A stretch of 64,000 bases of DNA from Glycine soja (Eukaryota; Streptophyta; Magnoliopsida; Fabales; Fabaceae), in contig NC_041002.1 in the NCBI RefSeq assembly GCF_004193775.1, positions 2,901,261 through 2,965,260 on the forward strand, in the 5' to 3' direction. Positions 51,130-63,410 of this stretch are shown piece after piece (position 1 is the first letter of the stretch; each line of letters begins with the position of its first letter). The position numbers were made by a program, and so were the translations under genes. A model generated the notes under the pieces. The model was not told the DNA's origin. It did no database searches and worked only from the letters and a program-made list of their open reading frames with translations.

Positions 51130-52635
51130 CTAACGCTTAGCTACCAAACACCCCATGAGGCCTCCACCAATCTCATAATGTCGAGCAGCAGAAAATCCAA
51201 CTCCCAAGGCAAGTTTCTCCAACTCCTTCCCTGCATCACAGGAGTATTCTTAAATTAGGGAATCAATGATGACAAAGTTCTACCATCAATGGAGGTAATT
51301 TGTTCCTGCCATTTGTATTTTGTATAAAGGGATGTTAATGTATATTTTTCAAAAATTAAGGGGGGTTATTGTAAGAAAAGATTAAAAGCTCAGGAATTTA
51401 CTCAACAATTAATATCAAGTAAATAAGTCAAGCTCAAACCTTATATTTTAGGAACCATGGCAGGTTTTTAAGGTAAAGCATAACCAGACCTGACTCATTC
51501 CTACCCCAACCCCCCAACCTATATTAGACTAGCAGAAACAAAGGCAAGGCAAGTCATACCACCAAAGAGCCAAGTCACATAGCCACACTCCTGTCATTCT
51601 ATAGCAGAGAGAATATATCATGTATACAGTAATTTCCTAAATATATCTAAGGTACGGAGAAGACAGGTGAGAGGACACAATTAAATAATTCTATAGAATA
51701 ACTTAATAAAAATATAATTAAGTGTGTTGAATTAAAAGCTTGATCTGATAAAATCTTTCACTTGAAAACAAACCTGTTAAAAATTCTCTTATTGAACTTT
51801 TGAGGTATCTGTATTCCTCTGAAAGACCATAACCAGTGGCAACAGGGACAACAATATTGTCAATCATCCATTCCTAGCATAAGTAAATAGGTGGGGATTA
51901 CATTCAGTGCATCCAAAAAATTGAAGTTACAACAGCAAATTTATAAGAAAAAAAATGTAGAATATATGATGATATGATAATATTCATTTACAAAAGTGGA
52001 CTGTAAATGATTACATCAGTCCTGTCAAACTGATGAACTCAAAGGCATTGCTGAAAAGAATAAATTTATTTTCCTTTCACATATCTTGATTTTCAACCTC
52101 AAGCCAAGCCTTCCAATTTACTAAGAAGGTCAAAAGGGTGACTATACTTATTCAAAATGGAGCATTGCTGTGCCAATTATTGTTTTTATATATCATATAA
52201 AGCAACTAGTAAGGCTGAGATATACCGTAACTGCAGAAGTTAGCAACTCATTGCTTTTATTAAAATCCAGGATAGATACTGTAGAGCCTAGAAAGCAAAT
52301 TAAACCATAGGATGCGTCAAATATATATAAACATCAATCGGTATATTAATGGGTTGAGATACAAAACCTACCAGTTTTTAGGACGCGGAAAATTTCCTGC
52401 ATGGCCTTTTGCTTATCAACCACATTTCGAAGACCATAGCCCATAGTGATAGCATCAAACCAACCATCAGAAAATGGCAAGTCAAGAGCATCACCTTCAA
52501 CCCACCTATGTTGCAACAAACCATTATTACCTTCCCATATCACCAATGATACTAAGATACAACACAATCAAAAAAGATCTCCACTAGCTTATACAAGACA
52601 AATAAAAAGTTGAAGGATCAAATGTGGACAAAGAG

Positions 52636-52709
<74 letters not shown>

Positions 52710-54344
52710 CTCCAGGCTATAATCTAATGTCTGCATACTGCAAAATTTACCCATGCTCACTCGATATTCATGAAGCAATTCTTTGAAAGTGATTGCTGCC
52801 GAGATAAGGCAAAGGATAGCTGATCCTTCGAGAAATCAAGACCAATCACCTACACCCAAAAACATTTGCACAACCATACTTTCACTACAATCGCTGTATA
52901 ATAGTAGAATTTAATTTAAATTTACCAACAGATTACAGTGTGAAATAAGTTCCTTAACTTTTAGAATAGAATAAATTGTCTACATAGATAAAGTAGTTTT
53001 CCATTATTATCTAATCACAAACCACATGTTTAATTAGATTTTTATAATAGGTTTAATTACTGATTCAATCCCTTTACTTATTAAAAAAAACTCCTTTTAC
53101 TCTCTATACTTAAAATATGATACTACCATTTAATTCAATTAAACCTATACAATAAGTAAATAAATATCTTAAAAGTAATATCAATATGATTAATTGATAG
53201 TTTACTCTCAGTGTCGTATTCATTAAACTCATATAATAACTACCTTCAATGTCATCTCAAAGGTTATTCCGATTGATTGACACAATGCAAGATAATTAAA
53301 CTCATAACAATAACAATAAAATATGAACTGTCAGTCTTTTTACGGTGTAAATTAATTACAAATATGGATGACTTTTAACTTAATTATTACGTAAAAACTA
53401 GGTTAAATGATCATTTTTATCTATTTATTTTGTTCAAAATGATATTGTATATGTTAAAAAGTTTACTTAGATTTTTTTACATATTTAAAAGGTTTTTTAC
53501 TGAAAAAGTTCACTTTTATACTTTATTTTATTTAAAAGGTTCAAAATATTCTTTCAATTATTTAAATATATTTAACTTTTTCCTTCCTAAGATAATTGAT
53601 TATTTTAAATATATTCAAATTGTTAAAGGATATTTTAAACTTTTAAAGATATTTAAATATATTCAACTTTGTTCTTCTTGAGATAATTGATATTTTGAAT
53701 ATATTCAAATTTTTAAAGGATATTTGAAACTTTTAAAGATAAATGATGAAAGTGAATTTTTTAAAAGATAATGGATTATTTTGAATAAAATAAATAAGAT
53801 AAAAGATTAAAATAAAATTTTTAAAAGATAAAGTATTAGATTGAACTAAAAAAATAAAATAAAATAAAGATCAAATGACCTAAAAAATATGCATTTTAAA
53901 AATAAAAAAAATTGGTAGAGAACCTTGCCATGAGAGCCAACTTTGTCGGACAAGAGAAAGGATAAGTCCCCACTTCCACAGCAAACATCCAACACACAGT
54001 CTCCCATTTTCGCTCTACATGAAATTAAGAAATCAAAATGATATTTTGAAGAGAATGAAAATGTGGATAGCAATAGCATACCCAGTCCAGGACACTGCCA
54101 TTCTCTTCCAAATCCGGTGTTGCCCAAGGCTCAGCAAATCATTCAGCTGTCCAAACACACAGAAACGGCGTAAGTTATCAAGAGACCATTGCCGAAAAGC
54201 AGAAAGCGATTAATAGTGGCTCACGTTATCATAGACAGGAGCAATGCGGCTAAACAGCGCCTGCCGCTCATTGGCGCTGGCGCAGCGAATCAACGTTGGT
54301 CGGAAAGTGGAAGAAGTTGAAGAAGGAACAAACGTCATCGCCAT
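51130..54344 (-). CDS. MENG: Demethylphylloquinone methyltransferase (MenG/UbiE family), chloroplast
   Basis: Eight minus-strand exons (54344-54225, 54146-54082, 54014-53924, 52849-52761, 52505-52372, 52287-52226, 51873-51774, 51230-51130) give 253 aa, all in frame. It transfers a methyl group from S-adenosylmethionine to 2-phytyl-1,4-naphthoquinone, the last step of phylloquinone (vitamin K1) synthesis for photosystem I. Evidence: a Ser/Thr-rich N-terminus like a transit peptide; FSRIAPVYDNLNDLLSLGQH, the typical UbiE/MenG start; SAM motif VLDVCCGSGDLS (69-80); GLDFSKDQLSFA; EGDALDLPF; ITMGYGLRNV; and the GYRYL-like EEYRYLKSSIREF near the C-terminus. The ATG at 54344 is chosen as the first before the transit peptide. 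Intron 3 is over 1 kb and intron 4 carries an AT microsatellite. The ubiquinone COQ5 paralogue is excluded by length and transit peptide. Confidence 0.93.
52637..52706. repeat. (AT)n microsatellite in MENG intron 4
   Basis: About 35 AT units, within the intron between the exons at 52849-52761 and 52505-52372. Confidence 0.95.
53560..53741. repeat. 91-bp tandem repeat in MENG intron 3
   Basis: Two imperfect AT-rich units start at 53560 and 53651. Shared landmarks are ATTTAAATATATT, GATAATTGAT, ATATATTCAAATT and AACTTTTAAAGAT. Confidence 0.75.
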
Positions 54345-54829
54345 GTGGCATGTTCTGCGCTTTCCACATCGATTCTTTATATCCATCTTTTCGCACGTAC
54401 GCCCCCACACGTGTGATGTGTTGTGTTACCGAACACGTTGACATGCCAACTTCGTGGGCCGATCCATCAGCCTATGGATCGGGTTAAATTACCAATCTTT
54501 GAGTGAATTTAGGTGTAACAGTGCACCGAGCATCACCCCCCATCTTTTGGCAATTGTTTTGTATATTTAATATTTTTCTTTGTATACTCAATATTTTTCA
54601 TTATTTTTAAAATTATCCCTGACAAATTTACATATTCGTATAGACTTATGCAAGATTTAGATATATGACTTTTAGGTTATTAATACGATATTCTAACCAA
54701 CTAAGTTAATAGGCCAATTATGTTATAAAATAATTAATGTTTTTATATATAACACTAAAATTTCTAATATATATTTAATGTATATGTAAATTTACATAAT
54801 AAATTTTTAATGTATATTTAGTATTCGCT
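54345..54829. other. MENG 5' flank
   Basis: GC-richer DNA up to about 54480 should contain the MENG 5' UTR and core promoter. CACGT-type words occur on both strands (54400-54412). AT-rich sequence follows up to the copia LTR. Confidence 0.4.
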
Positions 54830-57800
54830 TCTTTGACTATTATTTTTGTCTCTCTATGTTCATGATAATTAGGGACTAGAGAGAAGACTTTTCTCTCAAG
54901 AATAAGACCTTGTTTTACGTTAGTGGGTATTCACCCCTTTATATCTACTATTCCTATCAAGTAACAGTTATTTTTAAAAATTTCTCATATTCAACTCAAT
55001 TACAATTTAGTCCTTAATGATTAATTATTTATTTATTTGTCCCTACATAAGTTGCATCTCTGTCACATGAAACATTAATTCTAACGTTCTCCCACTTGTC
55101 TTATGTGACATTACCAAACATTATGAACTAAATAAATAAATAGATTAAATTAATATAATGCGTATTAAAATGACTAAATTGTTTTATACATTGGGTGCAT
55201 CATAATTTCATTATTAAGAATAAGGACCAATTCGAGTCATGATGGTTGTAAATCACTTAATCGACATAGTCTATTTCGTATACTACAAATTAATTTTATC
55301 CTTAATATGTCATTAGTTAGGAGTACATAAGTGGTCTAACATAATATCTTTATTCAAGACAAAACCTGTTAACAATACTCTAATACAAATACATGGTAGT
55401 TTTCAAGGCATACATCCAGAAAGGTATGAGTAAAGTTGAATTGTTTAACATACTCCTAATCATATCCATTGAAGTTCTATTACACCTTTCTGATACATCA
55501 TTTTGTTGTGATGTACCAGACATTGTGTATTGTGAACAAATGTCACGTTTCTGAAGGAGTTTAGCAAATGGATATGGGTGTTGCTTAGTTTCATCATATC
55601 TTCCATAATACTCACTACCTTTATCAGACATAACAATTTTCATCTTTCTGTCTAATTATCTTTCTACTTCATTCAAGTAAATTTTTTAGGCATCTATTGC
55701 CTAAGATTTCTCATGCAGTAAGTAGACATAACCATAAGGTGAATAATCATCAATAAAGGTGATAAAGTATCTTTCTTTTTCGAAAAAATTAACATCAAAA
55801 GACCCATAAATATCAGTATGCACAATTTCAAGAAGCTAAGTGCTTCTTGTAGCTCTTTTCTTTGTATGTTTTGTTTATTTTCCCTTAATACAATTCACAC
55901 AAATATTTAGATCCGTAAAATCTAGATAATGAAGATTTTCATTATTTATTTATCTTTTCATCCTTTCTCTACTGATGTGACCTAAATGTTTATACCAAAA
56001 GAAAGCAAATCATTCATTCACTAAACTACGTTTAGTGTCAATATTATGATGCAGAGTTAAAACGGTTTTAGCATACAAACCATCTAATTTCAATTTATAT
56101 AAACCATCCCAAAGAACACCAATACCAATGAGATGATTATACTTAAATAAACTGAAACATTCATTGCCAAAATTAAAAGAGTATTCAATAACATCAAGTT
56201 TAGATAATGAAACTAAATTCTTAGATAAACTAGTTTCTTGTAAATCTACATGATGTCCAGTGTTAAGTTATAAACGATAAGTCTCGTCTACTTCCACTGG
56301 AGTTTTCACTTTATTCCCTATGATGAAGATGAACTTCCATTTGGGCTTATGGTTTGGATTGCAAGGAATCCCAGCATAGTATTAGGAACATGAGTCATAC
56401 ATTCAAAATCAATCCATCATGTATAATGGGGAACTTCAATTAAGTTTGATTCAAAACATACATGAGCATTAAACTCACCTTTCTTTTCGAACTAAGACTT
56501 ACACTTTAGGTAATCCTTCTAGAAGTGTCCAGATTTCCCATAAAATGGCAATTATTGTCTTTTAATACCTTCTTCTGGATTTGCACAGGATCGTCATTGA
56601 TCTTTAATGGCCCTTTGCCTTTATCATACTTCTTCACAAATTTCTTTCCAGCTCCTTGATTCTCTTGGTGGTTTACATAATGGACTGAACGACTTCCTTA
56701 ATTCTTAAGTCTTGTTTCTTTTTGAACTAACATAGTGTGCAATTCATACACATTCCATTTATCTTTCATGGTATTATAGCTCATTTGGAATGGGTCATAC
56801 TCAGACGGTAATTAGTTCAAAATAAACTAAACAAGGAAGTTCTCATTCACAGTCATTCCCAAGGTCTTAAGTCTTACTGCAATGTTTATTATCTCAATGA
56901 CATGTTCATGCATAGTATGTGAATCATCAAACTTCATAGTGGTCAATGTACTCATTAATATCCCAACAAGAGACTTATCAGCTATTTGAGAGCACTCTCC
57001 CACTAATCTCATAAACTCTTTAGCACTATCGGTCTTAGGGAGAATTATCTTAATACTGTCTACAACATTCATTCTCATGAATATTAGGCTGAGTTTGTTA
57101 TATATTTTCCAAGCTTTATAATGAGTTTTCTCTTCATTGCTACTAGCATCAGTAATAGTAGCAGACTTCTCTTCCAATATAGCAAGATTAAGATCCAAAA
57201 CACCGAAATAAAATTGGACTTGCCCATTCCAATCAAAGAAGTTAAACTCATTAAAAATTGACACAGATAATACATGAGAATTCAATTAATTAGGAATAGG
57301 TAATTTGTATAATGAAACTCATATAAGTGTTTTGAGACATAAAACACATATAATACATATAATTCATTCATATAACAATCAATGTATATTGATGTTCTCC
57401 ATTAGATGATATACCAACACATAACATACAACACAATGATGCTAATAAAACTTTTAACATTATTTGGCAATTAAGTATGCACCAATTAGTACTACTTGTT
57501 ACCTTTGGGTATATAAATAAACTAATGGTCACATAAATTATCTATAATTATATTCATTGATTATAAGAATAATTAATCATCCTTTTGACAATCCATAAAT
57601 GTCTTATAATAATGAATTTCAATTATCTATAAACCAATAATCATATAATTTAGCATTTATTATTCTATGAGTAATTAAAATAATCATTAATTTGGAATTA
57701 AACAATCTTATAGATTTGACCACTTTAATAACTAACAAATCCTTCATACACTTAATACATGCTTTCTGTCACTAACAATTCGTAGCATTCTTGTTTTTTT

Positions 57801-58787
57801 ATTTCGGACCATAAAATAATATTCACATTTTATTTTTTTTTGCATTCAAAGACGTTCCAATCAAGCATCTCTACATTCTTGTTTTTGTGCATTAAAATAT
57901 GCTAAATATTTCCAATCAAGCATCTCTGCACTGCCTTCTTCTTTTCTTGTTTCGAAAAGCATTCCAAAATATCACACACATAAGGTTCAAAAGAATTGGA
58001 CAACCTACAGATCCATAACTTATTTGTTGCAAATTACTGTTATAATGTCCATGAAAAGCATTCCAACATCTCATGTTTTATTATTATAATTGTCCATTAA
58101 AAAAGGTGAAACATAATTGCCATCCACGAATTGCAATTTGCAAGTTTATCAAAAGGCCTAAATGTCTCTGCAGCTTATCCTTTCTAGAGATTTCCTATAT
58201 TTTGAAGAAGGAAATGGTTCCAAAACCTTCACGGTTAATAAGCTCCTTTGAAGTTGGAACAAAAATTCAACAATAATAAAATATTATTATTGACGTCCTT
58301 ATTTGCACAGTAGTTGAACCCATCGTTGCCGTAATGATGTTTCTGCTATTCTTTCGTTCCATTCAAATTAAAACACCTTTTCCACACAATATGAATTGTT
58401 TCGGAAAAATAAAATTCAACATATTGGGAAAAAGAATATATTGCAAGCAAAAAATAAAATCCCTAAATTTTATAATTAAAGTTCATACATTGAAAGAAAA
58501 TAAATTATTTTTAGAAAATCATTAATTTTATAACTTAAAAATTTCTTAGATTAACAATTATAAAAAACCAATAGGATCTTAAAATATATTATTTTCATAA
58601 ATAATAAATAAGTTCTTATTTTATATTAGTAGGTATTCATCGCTTTATATCCACTATTTCCATCAATTAATAATTATCTCTAAATACTTTTTCTATTTGA
58701 TCTAATTATAATTTAATCTTTAATTATTAATTATTTATTCATCCTACATAAATTACATGTATGTCTCATAGGAGACATTAATTCTTA
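54830..58787 (-). mobile_element. Degenerate Ty1/copia element lacking reverse transcriptase
   Basis: Similar blocks at about 54880-55090 and 58600-58787 lie in the same orientation and are read as remnant LTRs; on the minus strand both begin near AGAATTAATG. A purine tract (CAAGTGGGAGAACG on the minus strand, about 55098-55085) precedes the downstream LTR. In between, on the minus strand: a gag frame at 57285-56827 (FNGxxx-type start, YKAWKIYNKLSL, LVGILMSTLTTMKFDDS), a zinc-knuckle remnant (KSGHF...DYLKCK, about 56530), a protease remnant (WWIDFECMTHVPNTM, about 56420), the pre-integrase WYKHLGHIS region (about 55990) and integrase (SDKGSEYYGRYDE, YTMSGTSQQNDVSER, 55643-55380). Reverse transcriptase and RNase H are missing. 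Many stops: inactive. Outer edges are approximate. Confidence 0.85.
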
Positions 58788-60496
58788 CTTCATGTGAAAA
58801 GAATTGAGGAAATAAAAATAAAGGTGAATTTCGATTATTGTTTCTCTGTTGATTATGTAGGAAGAAGTGGGATAATAGTTGTGCTTTGGATAAATCTTTT
58901 TTGTGTCGTCTCTTGAAATTTTCACAAAATTTCATTAATATGGAGATCCACTTCCCTGATAAACATGTTTGGCGTTTCACCAGATTTTATGGTGAGAAAT
59001 GGAAGAAAAGATTCCTGGGATTTACTGCGAACCTTAGCTGTTGATAACTCTCTCCCATGGTGCATCATGAGAGATTTTAATGACATTCTCTCTATTGATG
59101 ATAAAAAGGGATGTGTGTGATCACCCTTTTTGGCTCTTGAGGGGCTTTCGAGATGCAATTTCAAAGATGCAAATCTCATTGACATTCCCATCCAAGGTTA
59201 TCCCTTCACTTGATGGAAGAGCAAAGCACTATTAACAAGGTGGAAGAGAGGCTTGATAGAGCCCTTGCAAGACAAGATTGGATTGATGTTTTGCCTCATC
59301 ATAGCCTTATGAATGGTGTTGCTGGAATTTCAGCCCGGTCTCCTATAATTTTTTTCCCTTTTTTAAAAAAGAAGCCTATAAAGAAAAATAAATTTTCGTT
59401 TTGGAAACAGATGGTTAAAGGAGCAGGAGCTTGATATGTTAGTTCATTATTGCTGGACTCAAAATGCCACTAGTGATATCCTCTCTAAGTTGCACACGTG
59501 TTCAGATGGCCTTCTTACTTGGGGTCAACGTATACATGCAAGATTCATGAATGCTATCAAACAGTGCAAGGCTCGGCTTGAAGAGCTTAGCTAGATATCA
59601 TTCAGAAAATGGGGTTGGGTTCTCAAACCAAGGTGATTTATGTTGTTTAGCCAAGAGTTATTTTCAACAACTTTATTCCAAAAATGATGTTGATATTAAT
59701 GGCACTTTTGGACTCGTTCAAAGGAATATTTCTGATGATGATAATGCTTTATTACTTGCTCCTTTTGAGAAAACAAAATTTCGAGATGTCATTTTTCACA
59801 TGCATTTGGATAAGTCCCCGACCCTGATGGAATTAATCCCGCTTTTTACAAAAAAATTGGGACTTGCTAGGAGATGAAATATATCTTAATAGTGTTGCTG
59901 GGTTGAATCAAGGTTTTTTTCTAGCAAATCTTAATTCTACAAATATTTTCCTTTTTCCAAAAATTGATGTTCCGATCATTATGAGGGATTTGAGACCCAT
60001 CTTGTGTAATGTTCTATATAAGATTATATCAAAAGTTCTTGCCAACAGGTTAAGGAAAGTGTTGTCAAAATGTACTTCTCAAGAGCAATCTTCTTTCGTT
60101 GAAGGACGCTCTATTCTTGATAATGTGCTCTATTCTTGATAATGTGTTAGTGGCTATTGAAATTATTCATCACATGAAAAGCAAAGTGAAAGGTAAAGTG
60201 GGTGAATTTACTTTAAAGATTGATATAAGTAAAGCCTTTGATAAGGTTGATTGGAGATATCTTAGTGTTATTCTTCTGAAGATGGGTTTTAATGCTGAAT
60301 GGATAAACTAAATGAGGATGTGTGTGGAAACAATGAACTTCAATGTTATTGTAAATGGAGGTAAATGAAGACGGGGTGAGACTTGTCGACCGAGTGACAA
60401 GACTTAGATAAGATGATCCACTATCATCCTATCTTTTTGTTCTTTGCATGGAGGGTCTTATTACACTTCTAAAAATTGAGAGAAAAAGGAGAGTTG

Positions 60497-60953
60497 TGTA
60501 ACACCCTTGATTATCGATTTATCGAAGACTCTCATACTATGACATTTCACATAGTGACACTTCACTCAACATTCTTGTTGATCAAGACCCTCCACTGGTC
60601 AAAACCCTTCATAGGTAGCCTTTTGCAAGACCTCGACAACTAGGTCTAACACCACTCGACTGCTCTCAAGATCATTGACTATCCCTACATACGAACACAA
60701 AACTTTTTAGTGTGCTTTATCCCCACTCACACTTTCTAAGAAACTTCCCAGAAGGTCACCCAACTCATAACTTCTCCAAGTTAAGCACGCTTAACTATGA
60801 AATTCTTAAGTGATAGACTACCGAAAAGTAGATGCATCATGTTGGTATATGTAGTACCAATTAATTCCTTTAAATAATCATCAATTATACAGTCCCATAC
60901 CTGCACATCCTTTGGATCCCTCTCTTTCTGGTGTGATTCGTCGGGGTGTTACA
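60497..60953 (-). mobile_element. 5S-rRNA-bearing LTR-like insert (Cassandra-like), within the LINE
   Basis: A 457-bp insert splits the LINE reverse transcriptase. Its ends form a perfect 10-bp inverted pair, TGTAACACCC (60497-60506) and GGGTGTTACA (60944-60953). Flanks are AGTTG (60492-60496) and AGTTA (60954-60958), a 5-bp target duplication with one mismatch. The interior holds an antisense 5S-rRNA-like stretch (next entry). TG...CA ends, 5-bp duplication and a 5S domain are the marks of Cassandra retrotransposon LTRs, whose 5S part carries a polymerase III promoter. With only one 5S copy this would be a solo LTR. It is longer than the Cassandra LTRs I remember, so a related family is possible. 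Confidence 0.72.
60741..60855 (-). ncRNA. 5S rRNA-derived domain in the LTR-like insert
   Basis: On the plus strand, ACTTCCCAGAAGGTCACCCA matches the complement of the 5S C-box region with a single difference, and AAGCACGCTTAACTATGAAATTCT matches the complement of the A-box region. Spacing and order agree with 5S rRNA read on the minus strand. It is diverged (a 3-base offset and several substitutions), so it is not a functional 5S gene copy. Confidence 0.72.
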
Positions 60954-61754
60954 AGTTACATCATATCAAAGTGTGTAGAGAAGCTCCTTTCGTCACGCAC
61001 TTATTTTTTGTTGACGACTATTTTCTATTTTGCAAGACAGTTAAGAAGGAAGCTGATACATTACACTCCATTCTTGGTGTTTTTGAAGCAACATCAGGAC
61101 TTTCAATAAATTTGTAGAAATTAGAAATCTTTTTCAGCATAAATACATCTCACCAACTCAAGCAACACATTGCAACAAGGTTAGGAGTTTCAGGATGTTT
61201 AGGCACAAGATAATACCTTGGTATGCCATCCATGATAAGGAGAAGAAAGAAATCAATCTTTGGCACTTCGAGAGATAAAATTTGGAAGAAAATTCACAAT
61301 TGGATAGGGAAACACCTTTCAAAAGCTAGTCGGGACATCCTTATCAACGTAGTAGCCCATGCAATTCCTTCCTATTGTATGAGTGTTTTTTTTCTACCTT
61401 CCTCTCTTCAGGATGAGATGCAGACTATGATGAACTCTTTTTGGTGGGAATCTAATAAAGCTACAAGCAATAGAATAAATTGGATTAACTAGGATCGATT
61501 AGCAATGAGGAAGGAACATGGAGTATGGGGATTTGCTATCTTTTTGCTTTTAATATGACTATGTTATGGAAGCAAGGTTGAAAATTTGTTTCTGACCAAG
61601 ATACTATGGTTACTCGAGTTTACAAAGCTAAATATTTTCCAAGAGGAGATTTTCTTGGGTTCATCTGTTGGACATAACTCAAGCTATACATGGCGTGGCA
61701 TCCACACTTCACGAGTGGTGGTCAAAGAAGGTAGTAGATGGAGACTTGGTGATG

Positions 61755-62285
61755 GAAAGCGATGAGAATCCTAAAACTGTCCAAATACAGGGACCTATGA
61801 TCAGGAGTAAGACCAAGCAGTCAGTGGATACCCTTCAACAAATGGTAGCAGACATACTTAACAAGGTTCAAGTGGAAAATGATGAAGACCGAGGCATTAC
61901 TAAGAATATTAGTTATTGCTGAAGGCTCAGACTAATTTGAAGGCCCAGGCCAAATATGTTTCTTTTATTTATTTATAATTATTTTTCGTTATAATTTTGG
62001 TTCAAACTGATTTGAAGGCCCATGTCTATTTTTATTTTTTTTATGTATGGATTTCATTTTAAATAGAAGCACTTTTGGCATTTAATAAAATTTTGTGAGA
62101 ATTTCTCTTTGGATTCCTCGCTGAACCAACTTCGGACTTATCAAGGTAATCCTTGTGGCCTCTATTCTGACTTATCTTCCCTATCTGGAAATGACGTCAA
62201 CTCAAAACTCTGTTACCTGTATCAAGTGATCTGCTCCTAATAAAGATCACATCAGAAAGTCAATAACCATTTGAAAAGATCCATG
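61755..62285 (+). mobile_element. Gypsy polyprotein C-terminal tail and 3' region inserted in the LINE
   Basis: Between LINE segments (...RLGDGK and the part containing VSDLLDPILNSW) lies an unrelated stretch. It encodes VQIQGPMIRSKTKQ and LQQMVADILNKVQVE and stops at 61920-61922. The GPMTRSKxKQ type of motif ends many plant Ty3/gypsy polyproteins. About 360 bases of non-coding DNA follow, with an AATAAA signal near 62082. Edges are approximate and no clear target duplication was found. Confidence 0.6.
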
Positions 62286-62626
62286 AATTTGTTCTAAAGA
62301 CAGTTATATGCCCAAACAGCTCTTCCTACGGGTCTAGAAAATATGACAGTAAGTGACTTATTGGATCCCATTTTGAATTCATGGAGTGTTGCACTTATTC
62401 ATAATATTTTTACTCAAAATGATGCTGCAAAAATTGGATGGCTATATGGAATCTGAATATCCCTGCAAAAATGAAAGTTTTTATATGGAGAATAGCTAGA
62501 GGATGTTTCCCAACTAGGCAGAGGTTGTCCACAAAGGGTGTTCAATGCCCAATCACATGCCCACACTGTGACAGCTGTATTGAAAATGATTGACATTTTA
62601 TTCTAGGATGTACTCACGTTCAACAA

Positions 62627-63385
62627 GTGTGGATGGAAGCTTCTTTGTGGCATACCCTTCAACATGCATTTGATTCTTTGGAAGACATGCATAGTATTAT
62701 TTTCTACATACTGGGAAAGTTCAGTACCAGCAAAGTGGAGGAAATCGTTACTGTACTTTGGTGCTTATGGCGTAGAAGGAACGAGAAGCTTTGGGAAGGA
62801 GTTTCAAAGCCTGTCGGATTGTCCTTGCAGCAAGTTTTCAAACATCTTCAAGAATGGAAGACTCAACATAAAAGGCCAAATACAGCTACATCTCATTCTC
62901 CCCACCGCAACTCAAAGTGGTCGAAGCCACCCATAAACTACATGAAGTGTAATATTGACGCTGTTCTTTTCCATGAAGAAAACAAGTTTGGTGTTGCTGC
63001 TTGTATCCATGAAGAAGAAGGTATGTTTGCTGTTGCTGCAACTTCTTGGTTCCATGGTCAACCAACTCCACAAGAGGCTGAAGCTGTGGCTTTCCTTTTT
63101 GCTCTTAATGGGATTAAAGAACAGCAGTTGGGAAACATTGTTATAGAGACAGATTGCAAGGCCATTTCTGATGCGTTCAAGGCACAACAGTTTGATAATT
63201 TTGAGGCGGGTTGCATCTTAAAAATCTGTAATACACAAATTTCTGATATTCATAACTGTAGTATACAGTTTGTAAGTAAGCAAGCCAATCAAGTTGCTCA
63301 TAGCTTGGCTAGAGCATCGAGATCTTATGTTTGTCCACAAATGTTTGATTTCAATCCTTCTTGTATTGATTTATCTGATTCATGA
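62627..63385 (+). CDS. LINE C-terminal RNase H-like domain (longest surviving frame)
   Basis: A 252-codon open frame is the best-preserved part of the LINE. It starts within the zf-RVT region (WMEASLWHTLQHAFDS) and continues into an RVT_3-type RNase H: MKCNIDAVLFHEENKFGVA (first Asp), PTPQEAEAVAFLFAL (Glu), VIETDCKAISDAF (Asp) and VSKQANQVAHSLARAS, where plant LTR-free elements usually have RxxNxxAHxLA. All expected acidic residues except a possible last one are visible. The upstream frame is broken, so it cannot be made as part of a full ORF2. It could be transcribed from a neighbouring promoter, but nothing shows this. Confidence 0.75.
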   Translation: MWMEASLWHTLQHAFDSLEDMHSIIFYILGKFSTSKVEEIVTVLWCLWRRRNEKLWEGVSKPVGLSLQQVFKHLQEWKTQHKRPNTATSHSPHRNSKWSKPPINYMKCNIDAVLFHEENKFGVAACIHEEEGMFAVAATSWFHGQPTPQEAEAVAFLFALNGIKEQQLGNIVIETDCKAISDAFKAQQFDNFEAGCILKICNTQISDIHNCSIQFVSKQANQVAHSLARASRSYVCPQMFDFNPSCIDLSDS

Positions 63386-63410
63386 TATAATGAGTTTGTT
63401 TCACTAAAAA

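Larger units (their letters stand above)
58788..63410 (+). mobile_element. Decayed L1-type LINE (non-LTR retrotransposon) with nested inserts
   Basis: In order on the plus strand: endonuclease remnants (WRFTRFYGE at about 58968, LPWCIMRDFNDILSIDDKKG at about 59050, then EERLDRALARQDWIDV at 59240); linker and start of reverse transcriptase (59551-59877); RT core (IMRDLRPILCNVLYKIISKV, VEGRSILDNVL, LKIDISKAFDKVDWRYL, 59990-60260); the catalytic FVDD box at about 61005-61016 (normally YADD/FADD); IPSYCMSVFFLPSS (61363); a zf-RVT region (MKVFIWRIARGCFPTRQRLS, about 62470); and a C-terminal RNase H frame (see 62627). Numerous stops and frameshifts show it is dead. The A-rich sequence at 63402-63410 probably marks the 3' end. 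The 5' end abuts a copia LTR. Interrupted by inserts at 60497-60953 and about 61755-62285. Confidence 0.88.

Noticed and set aside
53430..53681. 83-codon plus-strand ORF
   Set aside because: Lies within AT-rich tandem repeats of MENG intron 3.
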